Below, one piece after another: positions 29,195 through 38,710 of a stretch of DNA of 64,000 nucleotides. The notes under the pieces were generated by a model that saw only the letters and a program-made list of their open reading frames with translations, was not told where the DNA came from and made no database searches. The translations under genes were made by a program, and so were the position numbers. Source of the DNA: Streptomyces cinereus (GTDB lineage Bacteria; Pseudomonadota; Gammaproteobacteria; Pseudomonadales; Moraxellaceae); contig BMPS01000014.1 in assembly GCA_014647715.1 (NCBI GenBank), forward strand, positions 1 to 64,000, written 5' to 3'. How positions within the stretch are numbered: position 1 is the stretch's first letter; the number at the start of each line of letters is the position of its first letter.

Positions 29195-30277
29195 TCATAC
29201 TGCTAAATTAAATGGCATCACTTTCCAGTCCAGCGTTTGTCCAGCCATCAGCGGGGTCAAATCTTTACCGTCAAGATAAGGATAATGCTCGGGGACTTGC
29301 CATGGTTCACGTACCAAGGTCACTTTATCACTATTGATAGGTAAGCCATAAAATTTTGCCCCGTGAATACTGGTAAAGCCTTCTAATTTGTCAAGTTTAC
29401 CCACGCTGTCAAAGGCTTGTGCATACAAGGGCAGCGCAATCGATGCGCTATAACAGCCTGCACAACCGCAAGCATTTTCCTTGGTATGCGTCGCATGGGG
29501 CGCAGAGTCAGTGCCAATAAAGAATTTGGGATTACCACTGGTTGCCACATCAAGTAATACTTTTTGGTGACTTTGGCGTTTTAAAATCGGCAAGCAATAA
29601 AAATGCGGTTTAATCCCGCCCACCAGCAGGTGATTACGATTAAACAATAAATGCTGCGGGGTAATCGTCGCTGCGACATTTTTGCCCTGTGACAACACAA
29701 AGTCAGCGGCGTCACTGGTGGTGATGTGTTCAAAGACGATTTTTAATTTTGGAAATTTATCAATGAGATTGACCATCACTTCATCAATAAAGCGTTTTTC
29801 ACGGTCAAAAATATCAATATGATGGTGCGTCACTTCACCATGAACCAACAGCGGCAAACCCAACGCCTCCATCTTGGCAAATACATCGGTGCAATGATTG
29901 ATATGGCTCACCCCATCCGCAGAATTGGTGGTCGCACCTGCAGGATATAACTTGACTGCTTTTACTACACCTGAATCAACGGCGGCTTCGATATCTTCTG
30001 CTGTCAGTGACTCGGTTAAGTAAAGCGTCATCAATGGCTCAAATTGCTGGGAAATACTGTCGTTAGGCACTTGCGCCAAAATACGCTCACGATAAGCGAC
30101 AGCATCAGCGGCTGTTTTGACGGGTGGCACCAAATTTGGCATACAAATGGCGCGGCGAAAATTGGCAGCAGCATGTGGCACCGTCGTGGCAAGCGCCTGC
30201 CCATCCCGTAAATGAATATGCCAGTCATCAGGTGCAGTAATAGTAAAAGTATTGATAGATGCAGTCGCTGCGCTCAT
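29195..30277 (-). CDS. pyrC: Dihydroorotase
   Basis: 360 residues, class II (E. coli-type) dihydroorotase, which cyclises carbamoyl aspartate to dihydroorotate in pyrimidine synthesis. The zinc-binding His20 and His22 are in [10 protein letters not shown]. The lysine that is carboxylated in this family is in [14 protein letters not shown]. Other zinc ligands are in [13 protein letters not shown], and the catalytic Asp is in [13 protein letters not shown]. Slightly longer than E. coli PyrC by an N-terminal extension. rnt lies downstream in the probable operon. Confidence 0.97.
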   Translation of the reverse strand: MSAATASINTFTITAPDDWHIHLRDGQALATTVPHAAANFRRAICMPNLVPPVKTAADAVAYRERILAQVPNDSISQQFEPLMTLYLTESLTAEDIEAAVDSGVVKAVKLYPAGATTNSADGVSHINHCTDVFAKMEALGLPLLVHGEVTHHHIDIFDREKRFIDEVMVNLIDKFPKLKIVFEHITTSDAADFVLSQGKNVAATITPQHLLFNRNHLLVGGIKPHFYCLPILKRQSHQKVLLDVATSGNPKFFIGTDSAPHATHTKENACGCAGCYSASIALPLYAQAFDSVGKLDKLEGFTSIHGAKFYGLPINSDKVTLVREPWQVPEHYPYLDGKDLTPLMAGQTLDWKVMPFNLAV

Positions 30278-30452
30278 GATTTCCTCGAAAAGCTTTGAGA
30301 GTGCCTTAAAAAAACAACGTCAAAAACCGATAATTGAAGCGTTGAAAAACTTGTGCATCATAGCAGTTTTAGGCAAAAAACGACATGAAAATATTTGCAA
30401 GCCCCATACACCGACAAATAATACGTCATTTTATGTCGTTTTGATAACGGTA

Positions 30453-32030
30453 TTAATGGGTTTTGGATTTACTACGGGGTTTGTTATTCGCCTCATTGTT
30501 TACCTTATTACCCACCTTGTTATTCGCTTTGTCATCTGCCTTATTATCCATCGTGTTATTTGCTTTTTTGTCAGGCTTTTTAGCGGATTTTCTGTCAGTG
30601 GCGGTTGTTGACGATGAGGACTTGTCTTTTTCTTTTGGCGATTTTTCTTTTACCGCTTTGTCCTTAGTCGTAGATTTTTTGGTGGTACTAGAAGTTTTTT
30701 CAGATTGTCCACTGTCGACTTTAGATGAGCTAGCTTTTTTCTTATGGTTTTGTTTAGCCTCATTCTTACCATCGGCTTTGGCATCATTGTCGATATTTTT
30801 TTTGCGGTCTTTTTTGCTTTCCTCTTGTTTATCAGATTTTTTCATAGCTCGCGCTTTTTCAGATTGTACCGAAGGCTTTTCATCCAATGACTTAGATTTA
30901 TCGTGTTTCTTGTGATGCTCAGCTGTAGTCATCTCATTGGTCACTGTACTCGGTGTCGAGGCGACTTTTACTATCGCCACATCGTGATAAACCGGTTGTG
31001 CCACTGATATTTCTGCCGAGGGTTGGGAGGCGGTAGGCTTATCTTTGAGACTCACCAACGCGCCTACCCCGCTAAAAACGGCGACAGACAATACAGTGGC
31101 GGTCGCAATCCAATTTTTTTGTAGTTTATCTATCCAACGAGCGGGTTTGCGAAATTGCGGTTTGGCAAAAATACTGCTAGCTAAAAGGGCTGTTTGTGCA
31201 TTTGACGTCACCGCTTTGTTTATTTGCCGATTGCCTTTTGAAATCACCTGTTGATTGAAGTGAGCATGCGGGATGGTCATTGGCGCAATGTTAAAAAAAT
31301 TGGACGCTTTATAAATAGTCATTTGCTGGACAATATGCTGTTGATAGACAGGCAATTCTGCAATATTTTGAATTTTTGACCATGTTAATTGCTGTTGCTG
31401 CATTGCTTGAAAACTGACAGCGCACCTAAAACCCACTGCATTTATCAGCCCCGTATCTTCTGGTGACATAAAAAAAACCGGCTGCATCACAAGCCACTCA
31501 GTAATCTGCGCTGAGTCTATGGTGTTTTGTAGCGAACTTATCGTATCTGCCAAATTTATCACCGCCAATGCAGTGATGGTTTGCCAAATAGTTAATAGCT
31601 TATCTAAGGGCAGATGAGTTTTTTCCAGTAACACGCCGGCAATCATCGTTTTTTGGGTTTCATCATCAAACCACTGCTCAAAAATCGATGGGCTATTTTT
31701 AGACAGTTGTTTTAAGGTTACAAAGTTGATGCCGTTTTCAGTCAAATTTTTTGTAACTAAAGCAGTGAAAAATTCGGGGGTAAAACTATTTTTATCTGTT
31801 ACCTGTGGCAAAGTTTGATGGATTAACGACGGATTTTGCTGAATTTTTGCCGATAACTGATAAAGCATGACTTTTAACAGCTCAGGCACGACTTTTTTTA
31901 GATAACAAATTGATACGTGTGACCCATCTGCGACTATCGGTAGCAATGGCGGCAGAGTGTTTGCCCAAAAATGATATAACGATATATGGTCAATGATATT
32001 ACAAGGCATTGAAGGATTTTTTGACAGCAT
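30453..32030 (-). CDS. Membrane protein with Lys-rich C-terminal domain, unknown function
   Basis: 525 residues with no recognised family. A cytoplasmic-looking N-terminal region (1-300, mixed helical, no catalytic motif seen) is followed by one membrane helix (about 305-327, ATVLSVAVFSGVGALVSL). A long extracytoplasmic or cytoplasmic tail (about 370-525) is dominated by Lys, Ser, Asp and Asn. The last 35 residues are tetrapeptide repeats such as NNKV, GNKV, NNEA, NNKP. The tail is strongly basic and could bind nucleic acid, acidic cell-wall polymer or lipid; this is inference. It is divergent from the Ig-repeat lipoprotein gene. Confidence 0.65.
   Translation of the reverse strand: MLSKNPSMPCNIIDHISLYHFWANTLPPLLPIVADGSHVSICYLKKVVPELLKVMLYQLSAKIQQNPSLIHQTLPQVTDKNSFTPEFFTALVTKNLTENGINFVTLKQLSKNSPSIFEQWFDDETQKTMIAGVLLEKTHLPLDKLLTIWQTITALAVINLADTISSLQNTIDSAQITEWLVMQPVFFMSPEDTGLINAVGFRCAVSFQAMQQQQLTWSKIQNIAELPVYQQHIVQQMTIYKASNFFNIAPMTIPHAHFNQQVISKGNRQINKAVTSNAQTALLASSIFAKPQFRKPARWIDKLQKNWIATATVLSVAVFSGVGALVSLKDKPTASQPSAEISVAQPVYHDVAIVKVASTPSTVTNEMTTAEHHKKHDKSKSLDEKPSVQSEKARAMKKSDKQEESKKDRKKNIDNDAKADGKNEAKQNHKKKASSSKVDSGQSEKTSSTTKKSTTKDKAVKEKSPKEKDKSSSSTTATDRKSAKKPDKKANNTMDNKADDKANNKVGNKVNNEANNKPRSKSKTH
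30470..30565 (-). repeat. 12-bp in-frame repeat at the 3' end of the Lys-rich gene
   Basis: About seven degenerate 12-base units encode four-residue repeats built on Asn/Asp-Asn/Asp-Lys-Ala/Val. Confidence 0.6.
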
Positions 32031-32365
32031 TTTTTGTCACTTAATTTACATTTTTTGGCATTGTGGTGGTTAGTGGATTTTTAACAATATTGTAGATACG
32101 TGACAACTTTTTTTACACCCACTCTAAAAAAACAGCGTTAAATTTAGAAATCTTGTTGATAATTTATAATTTCAATACGATTAAATTCATCAAATTATGA
32201 TTAGAATTTGTTGTAACTTTTGTGCAAACTTAGTAAAGTAGATAGCATCAAAAATTATATTTTAGCATCAATCACGTAACATTTTTTGCTCATCGAAAAA
32301 TTGGTAATTTTTTTATATCTATCAATTTATTTAGCAGCCTTACTTACTGTCTCTAGGATAACTTT
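32031..32365. other. AT-rich divergent spacer
   Basis: A 335-base spacer between two divergently transcribed genes. It is clearly AT-rich with several TTGT/TATAAT-like words but no promoter I would place with confidence, no RNA gene and no strong hairpin. Confidence 0.5.
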
Positions 32366-34453
32366 ATGGCTATCTCTACCAACCTAATCAAATCCTTTCA
32401 ACTTTCGGCATTGACGACCGCACTTGCCCTCGCTGGTTGTGGCGGTGGTGGCGGTAATGATACATTGCCGCCGCCTGTGAAAGGCGGTAGTACTGGTTCA
32501 ACATCAACATCAACATCAGCTATTAAAATAAGTGCGATTTCCTTGATAGATGTTAATGGTAAAACCACTATGACGGTTAATAGCTCGGGGGTTAATGCTA
32601 AACTTACGGTAACAGATGCCAACGGCAAAGCCATTAGTGGGGCTATGGTGACATTTACTGCAACAGGTGGCGTGACATTTGGTACTTCCAATGGCGCCGT
32701 CTTAACCAATGCCAATGGCGAAGCATCAATTTCTGTGAAACCTACCAATACTACGGATACAGGGGCTTATTCAATATCAGCCTCGGCAGTTTACAATGAT
32801 AAAACCGCTACTACCGCTGCCTCCAACTTTTCACTACAGCCTGCTAACATTTCTTTATCTTCTCTGGCAGCTTCAAATACCTCACTATCATCAGGTGGAA
32901 CAACAAATATTACATTAGTGACTTTAGATGCTAATACTAATACAGTGCTTAACGACATAGTTGTCAATTTCTCTGCAACCTGTGGAACTTTTACCAACAA
33001 TTCTGTTACTTCTTCTAATCAAGGTAATATTACGACAACCTACAAAGCCATCAATACCGATGGTAAATTGTGTGAAGGCACCCAAACTATCACAGCAACC
33101 AATTCTACTGGTACTGTGTCGAAAACCATTGCTTTAAATATCGCAGCTATTCAAGCAAACTCAATTATTTATAGTACGGATAAAAATGTCTCATTAGTTG
33201 CCCGTGGTAGCGGCTCTTCAACTTCAGATACGGTTGAATTCACTGTATACGCCAATGGCACACCTGCAGCAAACAAACAAGTAATTATTAGCAAAAACTA
33301 CGCTCCAACTGACTTTAGTTTTGGTACATTAAACAATCAGTCTGATGTTATTTTAACGAGTGATTCAGACGGTAAAATAACTCTAAATGTATATCCAGGT
33401 AATCTGCCTGGACCTGTTGAGCTAAAAGCAACTTTAGCAAGCAATTCATCAATTTATGCTTTATCAAAAAATTTAACCGTAGTCAATAGTCGTGCTTCAC
33501 AAAATGGTGTGACCCTAGCCTTTGACAAAAATGTTTTATTAAACAATACGGCTGATAGCACAACTATCACTATGCATTTAACAAATAGAAATGGTACTAA
33601 TGTACCTGCTGGTACGGTCGTAAACTTTATTGCAGAAGGCGGTAGAATTACCCCTAGCTGTTCAACCGATACAAATGGTGAGTGTAAGGTTATTTTTACC
33701 TCTCAAAACCCTCGTCCTATTGATGGTCGTGTCAGTGTACTTGCCTATTTAGAAGGTGATAAAGATTATTATGATGTGAATGGTGATAATGCTTATACAG
33801 CAGGCGTTGACACTCTGACTAGAAATATTGGTGATGCGTATCGTGATGATAATGAAAATAACTCTTACAATTCAACCATAGGCGAATTTATTTATCGTCG
33901 TGGAGCGACAGGCAGTTGTAATAACACTTCTTTCACTGGTATTAGTCTGCCTACTGACTTTATTCAACCTGATCCAAATAATATTTTAAATCGCTCTCTA
34001 CTTACGTCAAATATGACTAGTTTCCTATCGTATCTTGCTCAGCCCAATATTGATAATACTTGTGATACAGGATTAGCAGCAACCTTAAGGCATCAAGAAA
34101 TCTTTGGTTTTGCGAATGAAACACCTACTTTTGATTGGGTATCAAATAATTTATTTTATATGTATGGTAATAGCGAAAAAACTGTTTCAATGCCGTCAGG
34201 TACTACAATTGCAGTTAGCACAGAAGATAATACTAAAGATAATAATGCGGCCTGTACTGCAACTTTATATGGTAATGTAACTGTGCCTAATAATGTTAGC
34301 TTATATACGGTCAACTCTCTTGGCAATTTCTTCGAAAAAACCAAAGATGTTCGATATTCAATAAGTCTTAAAGAGTGTGCCGCTACCGATAAATTTACAA
34401 TTACCGTAACTGCTCCTAATGGTAAAGTTACGAACTCAACTTACACTTTATAA
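32366..34453 (+). CDS. Surface lipoprotein with bacterial Ig-like (Big_1-type) repeats
   Basis: 695 residues. Lipobox LAGC (Cys25) is followed by a Gly run and a Ser/Thr linker. Then come at least four Ig-like domains: about 50-155 (VTDANGKAISGAMVTFTATGG), 160-260, 270-370 and 380-480. Each has the invasin/Big_1 pattern of a variable-strand followed by a D-x-NG-x turn. Acidic loops at about 470-510 (DVNGDNAY, GDAYRDDNENNSY) resemble calcium-binding loops seen in similar proteins. A Cys-containing C-terminal domain (about 515-695) is unrecognised. Base composition looks more AT-rich than its neighbours. Likely an adhesin or surface protein. Confidence 0.8.
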   Translation: MAISTNLIKSFQLSALTTALALAGCGGGGGNDTLPPPVKGGSTGSTSTSTSAIKISAISLIDVNGKTTMTVNSSGVNAKLTVTDANGKAISGAMVTFTATGGVTFGTSNGAVLTNANGEASISVKPTNTTDTGAYSISASAVYNDKTATTAASNFSLQPANISLSSLAASNTSLSSGGTTNITLVTLDANTNTVLNDIVVNFSATCGTFTNNSVTSSNQGNITTTYKAINTDGKLCEGTQTITATNSTGTVSKTIALNIAAIQANSIIYSTDKNVSLVARGSGSSTSDTVEFTVYANGTPAANKQVIISKNYAPTDFSFGTLNNQSDVILTSDSDGKITLNVYPGNLPGPVELKATLASNSSIYALSKNLTVVNSRASQNGVTLAFDKNVLLNNTADSTTITMHLTNRNGTNVPAGTVVNFIAEGGRITPSCSTDTNGECKVIFTSQNPRPIDGRVSVLAYLEGDKDYYDVNGDNAYTAGVDTLTRNIGDAYRDDNENNSYNSTIGEFIYRRGATGSCNNTSFTGISLPTDFIQPDPNNILNRSLLTSNMTSFLSYLAQPNIDNTCDTGLAATLRHQEIFGFANETPTFDWVSNNLFYMYGNSEKTVSMPSGTTIAVSTEDNTKDNNAACTATLYGNVTVPNNVSLYTVNSLGNFFEKTKDVRYSISLKECAATDKFTITVTAPNGKVTNSTYTL
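32498..32518 (+). repeat. 6-bp repeat in Ser/Thr linker
   Basis: TCAACA repeated three and a half times encodes the Ser-Thr linker after the lipobox. It is in frame and cannot switch the gene on or off by unit loss. Confidence 0.75.
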
Positions 34454-34461
34454 TTTTGTGT

Positions 34462-34493
34462 AAAAACCCCCTTACACAATGTAAGGGGTTTTT
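34462..34493. terminator. Bidirectional terminator, Ig lipoprotein / ruvB
   Basis: AAAAACCCCCTTACA pairs with TGTAAGGGGTTTTT around a tiny loop, between convergent genes. Confidence 0.9.
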
Positions 34494-34519
34494 ATTTTTC
34501 ACTACAAAAATTCAAAAGA

Positions 34520-35503
34520 CTAAGTCAACATCCGCCCCCGCGCGGTGCGTACGATATAACCTTGCTGAATCAGATACGGCTCAATCACATCCTCAAGCGT
34601 GCCTCTATCTTCTGCCAAAGCCGCCGCAATCGACTCAACCCCCGCAGGCCCGCCATTAAAACGCTCTTCTAACATCTCAAGATAACGTCTATCAAGATTA
34701 TCAAGCCCGCGTTTATCAACTGCGAGCATATCGAGTGCGCTATGCGCAATTTCAGCGGTGACGGTGCCATCGCCTTTAACTTGGGCATAATCACGTACGC
34801 GGCGTAGCAACCGATTGGCAATACGCGGTGTACCGCGCGAACGTCTAGCGACTTCCACTGCCCCTTCTTTGGTCATAGGCACGTTAAGCAATCCAGCCGA
34901 TCTTGTGACAATGGTCGTTAAGTCCTCCACATTATAAAACTCCAATCGCTGTACAATACCAAATCTATCCCGCAGTGGCGAGGTCAACAAACCTGCTCGG
35001 GTGGTCGCAGCCACCAAAGTAAAGGGCGGTAAATCAAGCTTTATAGAGCGTGCAGCAGGTCCTTCGCCAATCATAATATCAAGCTGAAAATCTTCCATCG
35101 CAGGATACAAAATTTCTTCAATCATTGGGCTTAAACGGTGAATCTCATCAATAAACAGCACATCACCAGGCTCTAGATTGGTCAGCATTGCTGCCAAATC
35201 ACCCGCGCGTTCAAGCACAGGACCAGACGTCGAGCGCAGATTACCGCCCATCTCACGGGCGATAATGTTGGCGAGTGTGGTTTTACCCAGTCCAGGCGGT
35301 CCAAATATCAAGGTATGGTCGAGCGCTTCTTTTCTCGATAACGCCGCGTTGATAAATACGCCCATTTGTTCTTTGACTACAGGCTGACCGATATATTCAG
35401 CGAGTAAGGCTGGACGGATATTATTGTCATTTTGGTCTTCTGAGCGCCCCATCGGACTAATCAGACGTTGCTGCGAATTGGCACTTGAAAAAGGTGGAAT
35501 CAT
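34520..35503 (-). CDS. ruvB: Holliday-junction branch-migration helicase RuvB
   Basis: 327 residues. An AAA+ ATPase that with RuvA drives branch migration. Walker A GPPGLGKT is at residues 68-75, Walker B is [11 protein letters not shown], sensor motifs include [16 protein letters not shown], and the C-terminal winged-helix DNA-binding domain ends RTARGRMLT. The length is near the usual 330-350. Unlike in many bacteria, ruvA and ruvC are not adjacent: ruvC is 10 kb away on the same strand, and ruvA is not in the window. A perfect 13-bp hairpin lies in its leader. Confidence 0.97.
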   Translation of the reverse strand: MIPPFSSANSQQRLISPMGRSEDQNDNNIRPALLAEYIGQPVVKEQMGVFINAALSRKEALDHTLIFGPPGLGKTTLANIIAREMGGNLRSTSGPVLERAGDLAAMLTNLEPGDVLFIDEIHRLSPMIEEILYPAMEDFQLDIMIGEGPAARSIKLDLPPFTLVAATTRAGLLTSPLRDRFGIVQRLEFYNVEDLTTIVTRSAGLLNVPMTKEGAVEVARRSRGTPRIANRLLRRVRDYAQVKGDGTVTAEIAHSALDMLAVDKRGLDNLDRRYLEMLEERFNGGPAGVESIAAALAEDRGTLEDVIEPYLIQQGYIVRTARGRMLT

Positions 35504-35540
35504 AAGTATTTGACACTAGTTGCAAGTTTTAAAGAGGATA

Positions 35541-35569
35541 ATAGCACTGGCAAATCTTGCCAGTGCTAT
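35541..35569. promoter_or_regulatory. Perfect 13-bp inverted repeat in ruvB leader
   Basis: ATAGCACTGGCAA pairs perfectly with TTGCCAGTGCTAT around a 3-base loop, 38 bases before the ruvB start. There is no T-run after it on the minus strand, so it is not a standard terminator. It could be an operator or an mRNA hairpin. Confidence 0.6.
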
Positions 35570-35597
35570 GGGATGTAGAGAAAAAAAGTAAAAAAAT

Positions 35598-36059
35598 TTA
35601 GGGCAACACACGGTACAATGTCATATCACATCGGGTGCCTTTACTATCCTTGCACCACTGCATTTGCTCGCCTTGCTGTTTGACATACGCAACCAAAATA
35701 TCGCCCGTCTGGTCAACACGATTGCCAGAACAATCTGTTGCATTGTTATCATATTGGGTCTGAATCGCTAGTGCAGGTAAACCATCCCCTGTGTCAGCGT
35801 ACAAATATTTGCCATACGTAAACTCCTGACCGCTTGAACCGATAAATTGCTGATCGCGCCCAAAATTATACCGCTCTTGGCAACTTGGCTGCGCAGCGTC
35901 GGTCTTATCAAGTCGCAGCTGCCACTGTCCTGCGATATTTGGCAAAATATGAGTCGACACTTGCGCCACTTGCTGTTGGGTTTTGCTATCATCGAGCAAC
36001 GCACCCCCCATGGCTAAACTGGTTAAAATGCCTACCAACGAAATATTCATGAAGTCCAT
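35598..36059 (-). CDS. Small exported protein of unknown function
   Basis: 153 residues with an N-terminal hydrophobic segment (about 3-20) that may be a signal peptide or anchor. The mature part has five Cys (CQERY, DCSGN, WCKDS, RCDMT), which suggests disulfides in the periplasm. A GQWQLRLDK segment followed by beta-strands is reminiscent of small lipocalin- or AprI-like protease-inhibitor folds, but this is a guess. It is upstream of ruvB on the same strand with a 94-base gap. Start chosen at the first Met; Met4 is also possible. Confidence 0.65.
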   Translation of the reverse strand: MDFMNISLVGILTSLAMGGALLDDSKTQQQVAQVSTHILPNIAGQWQLRLDKTDAAQPSCQERYNFGRDQQFIGSSGQEFTYGKYLYADTGDGLPALAIQTQYDNNATDCSGNRVDQTGDILVAYVKQQGEQMQWCKDSKGTRCDMTLYRVLP

Positions 36060-36536
36060 CGTTATTTTATTCCTGTTATCATGCCATCTTTATAAGGTAA
36101 CAACCCAACTCATCTACCAGTTCTCAGTCAGCCAATTTTCTCTCAGCGAGGTTAGCACTAACGTTTATAGTAACTTTTAATAGCTTTTGGTAACAACTTT
36201 TGGTATTTGGGGTTAATATTCAAAGATATTCAAAATGTTAAAGGCTAAATTATTCTGCTTTTAATGGGGTCAGCACGCAAAAATTTAACCCAAAACCACA
36301 GAAATTATTTAAGCACTTTATTAATTTAAGCACTTTATTTATTTAAACACTTTAACTTTATTTAACTACTTAAATTTTGATGTTCATCAATGACTTTAAT
36401 CATACTTGCTTTTGGCTTTATTTGCTATAACACAATAATGCTCATAATGCAGTATTGCCAAAACATCGGGCGGTCATAAAATCTGTGCAAATTTGCTTGT
36501 CAAAAAGTTAAAAACCCAGCATAATAACCTAAGATT
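36060..36536. other. Long spacer ahead of the gcv riboswitch
   Basis: 477 bases without a gene. It contains the 17-bp repeat array, a short direct repeat of CTTTTGGTA (36184 and 36197), and must hold the gcv promoter, which I cannot place with confidence. A TATAAT-like word is near 36428 (GCTATAAC). Confidence 0.5.
36307..36376. repeat. 17-bp tandem repeat upstream of the glycine riboswitch
   Basis: Three copies at 36307, 36324 and 36341 with unit ATTTAARCACTTTATTW, then a more degenerate fourth ending at 36376. AT-rich. Confidence 0.8.
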
Positions 36537-36638
36537 TCAGGAGAGAATGTTATTTTGTTTTTCATCAAATTATGAAATACCAAAACCATCACCGAAGGCG
36601 TAAAGACCCTATAATCGCTCAGGTAAAAGGACTGGAAT
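36537..36638 (+). ncRNA. Glycine riboswitch, first aptamer
   Basis: The class signature is present in order: GGAGAGA (36540-36546), CACCGAAGGCG (36590-36600), TAAAGA, CTCAGGTAAAAGGAC (36618-36632). It is the upstream member of a tandem pair 5' of gcvT. In known gcv operons glycine binding turns expression on. Confidence 0.93.
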
Positions 36639-36679
36639 CGTAATTTTTGGCAGTGGCGTATGCACTGCATCAAAATATA

Positions 36680-36802
36680 ACAAATCTGGAGAGTGTATTG
36701 CTTTGCAATACCACCGAAGGGGAAAAGGTTGACTTGTCTATCTATACTATAAGAAGTAAGAAGCTGACAAGTCGATTGAAAATCTCAGGTAACAGGACAG
36801 AT
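36680..36802 (+). ncRNA. Glycine riboswitch, second aptamer
   Basis: A second full set of conserved elements: TGGAGAGTG (36687-36695), a GTATTGCTTTGCAATAC hairpin, CACCGAAGGGG (36712-36722), and TCAGGTAACAGGAC (36784-36797), about 50 bases after the first aptamer. The expression platform between it and gcvT (36803-36949) has no strong terminator, so control of translation is possible. Confidence 0.93.
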
Positions 36803-36949
36803 AGGGCTGATAGCTACCGACATAAAGTTGGATTAGTTTTAGTGCTCTATTGATGTGCGATGTTTGGCTTTAGCATCTTATCCCACGCTGTTAAAACATC
36901 AAATCAAACATCAAACCGTTATTTGATTTTACCCACTCAAGGATTTGCC

Positions 36950-38083
36950 ATGTCAGCCACAGACAAGCCTTTAAACCGCACCCCTTTTTACCAATCCCAT
37001 ATCGATAGCAACGGCAAAATCGTTGACTTCTCTGGTTGGGAATTGCCTATCCATTATGGCTCACAGATTCAAGAGCATGACGTTGTGCGTACGGATGCAG
37101 GCATGTTTGACGTGTCACATATGGTCGTGACTGACATCGCCGGTCAAGACGCCAAAGCTTGGCTGCAAAAACTGCTCGCCAATGATGTCGCCAAACTCAA
37201 ATTTGTCGGTAAAGCGCTTTACTCTGCCATGCTAAACGAAAATGGCGGTGTGATTGATGACTTAATCGTTTACCGGATGAACGATGCAGAAACCGAGTAT
37301 CGTATCGTCTCAAATGCTGCCACCCGTGATAAAGATTTGGCACAGTTTGACAAAATCGGCAAAGACTTTGCTGTCACTATTACCGAGCGCCCAGAACTTG
37401 CTATGCTTGCAGTGCAAGGTCCTAATGCCTTGCAGAAACTGAGCCAAGCTAAACCAAATTGGGCAGATAGCCTAGCTACATTAAAACCATTTGTGGGCAA
37501 AGACTTGACCGACATTGAAGGCGCAGATTGGTTTGTGGCGCGTACCGGTTATACGGGTGAAGACGGCGTTGAAGTCATTTTGCCACAAGCACAAGCCTCA
37601 ACATTTTTTACCTTACTTAAAGACCATGGCATCGCCCCAGCAGGCTTAGGTGCCCGTGATACCTTACGTCTTGAAGCGGGTATGAATTTGTATGGTCATG
37701 AGATGGATGAAACCATCAATCCGTATGAATGCGGTATGGCGTGGACGCTAGCGGTAAAAGACGATCGGGATTTTGTGGGACGTCAAGCCATGCAAGCCAA
37801 ACAAGACCAAGCGATTGCTGAGGGTAATGACGTCATGCAAGTAGGCTTAGTGCTAGAGTCACGTGGGGTATTGCGTGAAGGCATGACGGTCACGCTAGAC
37901 AATGGCAAAACTGGGGTAATCACTAGCGGCACTTTTAGCCCAAGCCTAAAACAATCGATTGCGATTGCCCGTATTCCAAAGACGACGGATACAGCAGCCA
38001 CCGTTGATTTGCGGGGCACACCGACGCCAGTACGTATCATTTCGTTACCGTTTGTTAGAAATGGCAACAAACAATTCAACTAG
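36950..38083 (+). CDS. gcvT: Glycine cleavage system T protein (aminomethyltransferase)
   Basis: 377 residues from the ATG at 36950, preceded by AAGGAT. An upstream in-frame ATG (36860) would add 30 unrelated residues. The N-terminus [20 protein letters not shown] and the conserved [15 protein letters not shown] and [11 protein letters not shown] are typical. GcvT transfers the methylene group from the aminomethyl-lipoyl H protein to tetrahydrofolate, releasing ammonia. It is the first gene after the tandem glycine riboswitch. Confidence 0.98.
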   Translation: MSATDKPLNRTPFYQSHIDSNGKIVDFSGWELPIHYGSQIQEHDVVRTDAGMFDVSHMVVTDIAGQDAKAWLQKLLANDVAKLKFVGKALYSAMLNENGGVIDDLIVYRMNDAETEYRIVSNAATRDKDLAQFDKIGKDFAVTITERPELAMLAVQGPNALQKLSQAKPNWADSLATLKPFVGKDLTDIEGADWFVARTGYTGEDGVEVILPQAQASTFFTLLKDHGIAPAGLGARDTLRLEAGMNLYGHEMDETINPYECGMAWTLAVKDDRDFVGRQAMQAKQDQAIAEGNDVMQVGLVLESRGVLREGMTVTLDNGKTGVITSGTFSPSLKQSIAIARIPKTTDTAATVDLRGTPTPVRIISLPFVRNGNKQFN

Positions 38084-38196
38084 GATTTTATCGTGTTATG
38101 ATGGATTTAACGCTTATTAATGAACAACATTCAAATAATTAGTCAGCGTAATTTGAAAAACTCATAATAAATTCATCATATTTAGAAGGTAAAATC

Positions 38197-38583
38197 ATGA
38201 AAAAATTACTGTTTGTTGTACCGTTTTTGGCAAGTTTGGCGGCCTGTACCTCAACCCAAGTTGCACAGCCCAGTCCATCACAAGTGTTGGCAGTTCAAGC
38301 AAATTCACAAACCTTTAAATGTGACAACAACACTGAAGTTGTGGCATTCTACGGTCAAGAAAACGGCAGCAATGTCGCAAATTTAAAAATCACCTCGCCA
38401 ATGCTCGGTCTAAACCAAGCGGCGATGGTGTTAAAACAAGATGTCTCAGGTTCGGGTAACCGCTATACCTTGTCAAATGCAACCAAAACTACCATGTATG
38501 ATTGGGGCGTTAAAGGTGCAGAAGGTGCGTTAACCGTAACTTCACAAGGTCGTGATTATAACTTTGTGTGTAATGCTATTTAA
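38197..38583 (+). CDS. MliC-like lipoprotein inside the gcv cluster
   Basis: 128 residues. Signal peptide with lipobox LAAC (Cys17). The mature protein resembles the MliC fold (lysozyme inhibitor): an early FKCDNNTEVVAFYG strand with Cys, a central GSGNRYTLSN, and WGVKGAEGALTV, with a second Cys near the end (FVCNAI) for a disulfide. This match is by eye only. It lies 113 bases after gcvT and is followed by a strong hairpin terminator, so the riboswitch transcript may end after it. Confidence 0.72.
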   Translation: MKKLLFVVPFLASLAACTSTQVAQPSPSQVLAVQANSQTFKCDNNTEVVAFYGQENGSNVANLKITSPMLGLNQAAMVLKQDVSGSGNRYTLSNATKTTMYDWGVKGAEGALTVTSQGRDYNFVCNAI

Positions 38584-38630
38584 TCCGATTCACTTGTTGA
38601 ATGGGTTAAACCGCTAAGTTGGTTTTTAAG

Positions 38631-38664
38631 TTTGGTCGATATACATTGTATCGACCAAATTTTT
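38631..38664 (+). terminator. Intrinsic terminator between MliC-like gene and gcvH
   Basis: TTTGGTCGATA pairs perfectly with TATCGACCAAA around a 7-base loop, followed by five T. Confidence 0.85.
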
Positions 38665-38679
38665 GTTACTCAGTTTGTT

Positions 38680-38710
38680 AAATTACTTAGCTTTTAAATA
38701 CTAGGCTTTT
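38680..38710. repeat. 15-16-bp tandem duplication upstream of gcvH
   Basis: AAATTACTTAGCTTTT is followed directly by AAATACTAGGCTTTT. Confidence 0.55.

Noticed and set aside
30463-30915. 150-codon frame opposite the Lys-rich tail
   Set aside because: A Leu/Phe/Ser-rich frame is the expected antisense shadow of Lys/Asp/Ser repeats on the other strand.
36647-36853. 68-codon frame before gcvT
   Set aside because: It runs through the second glycine aptamer, whose conserved elements explain the sequence.
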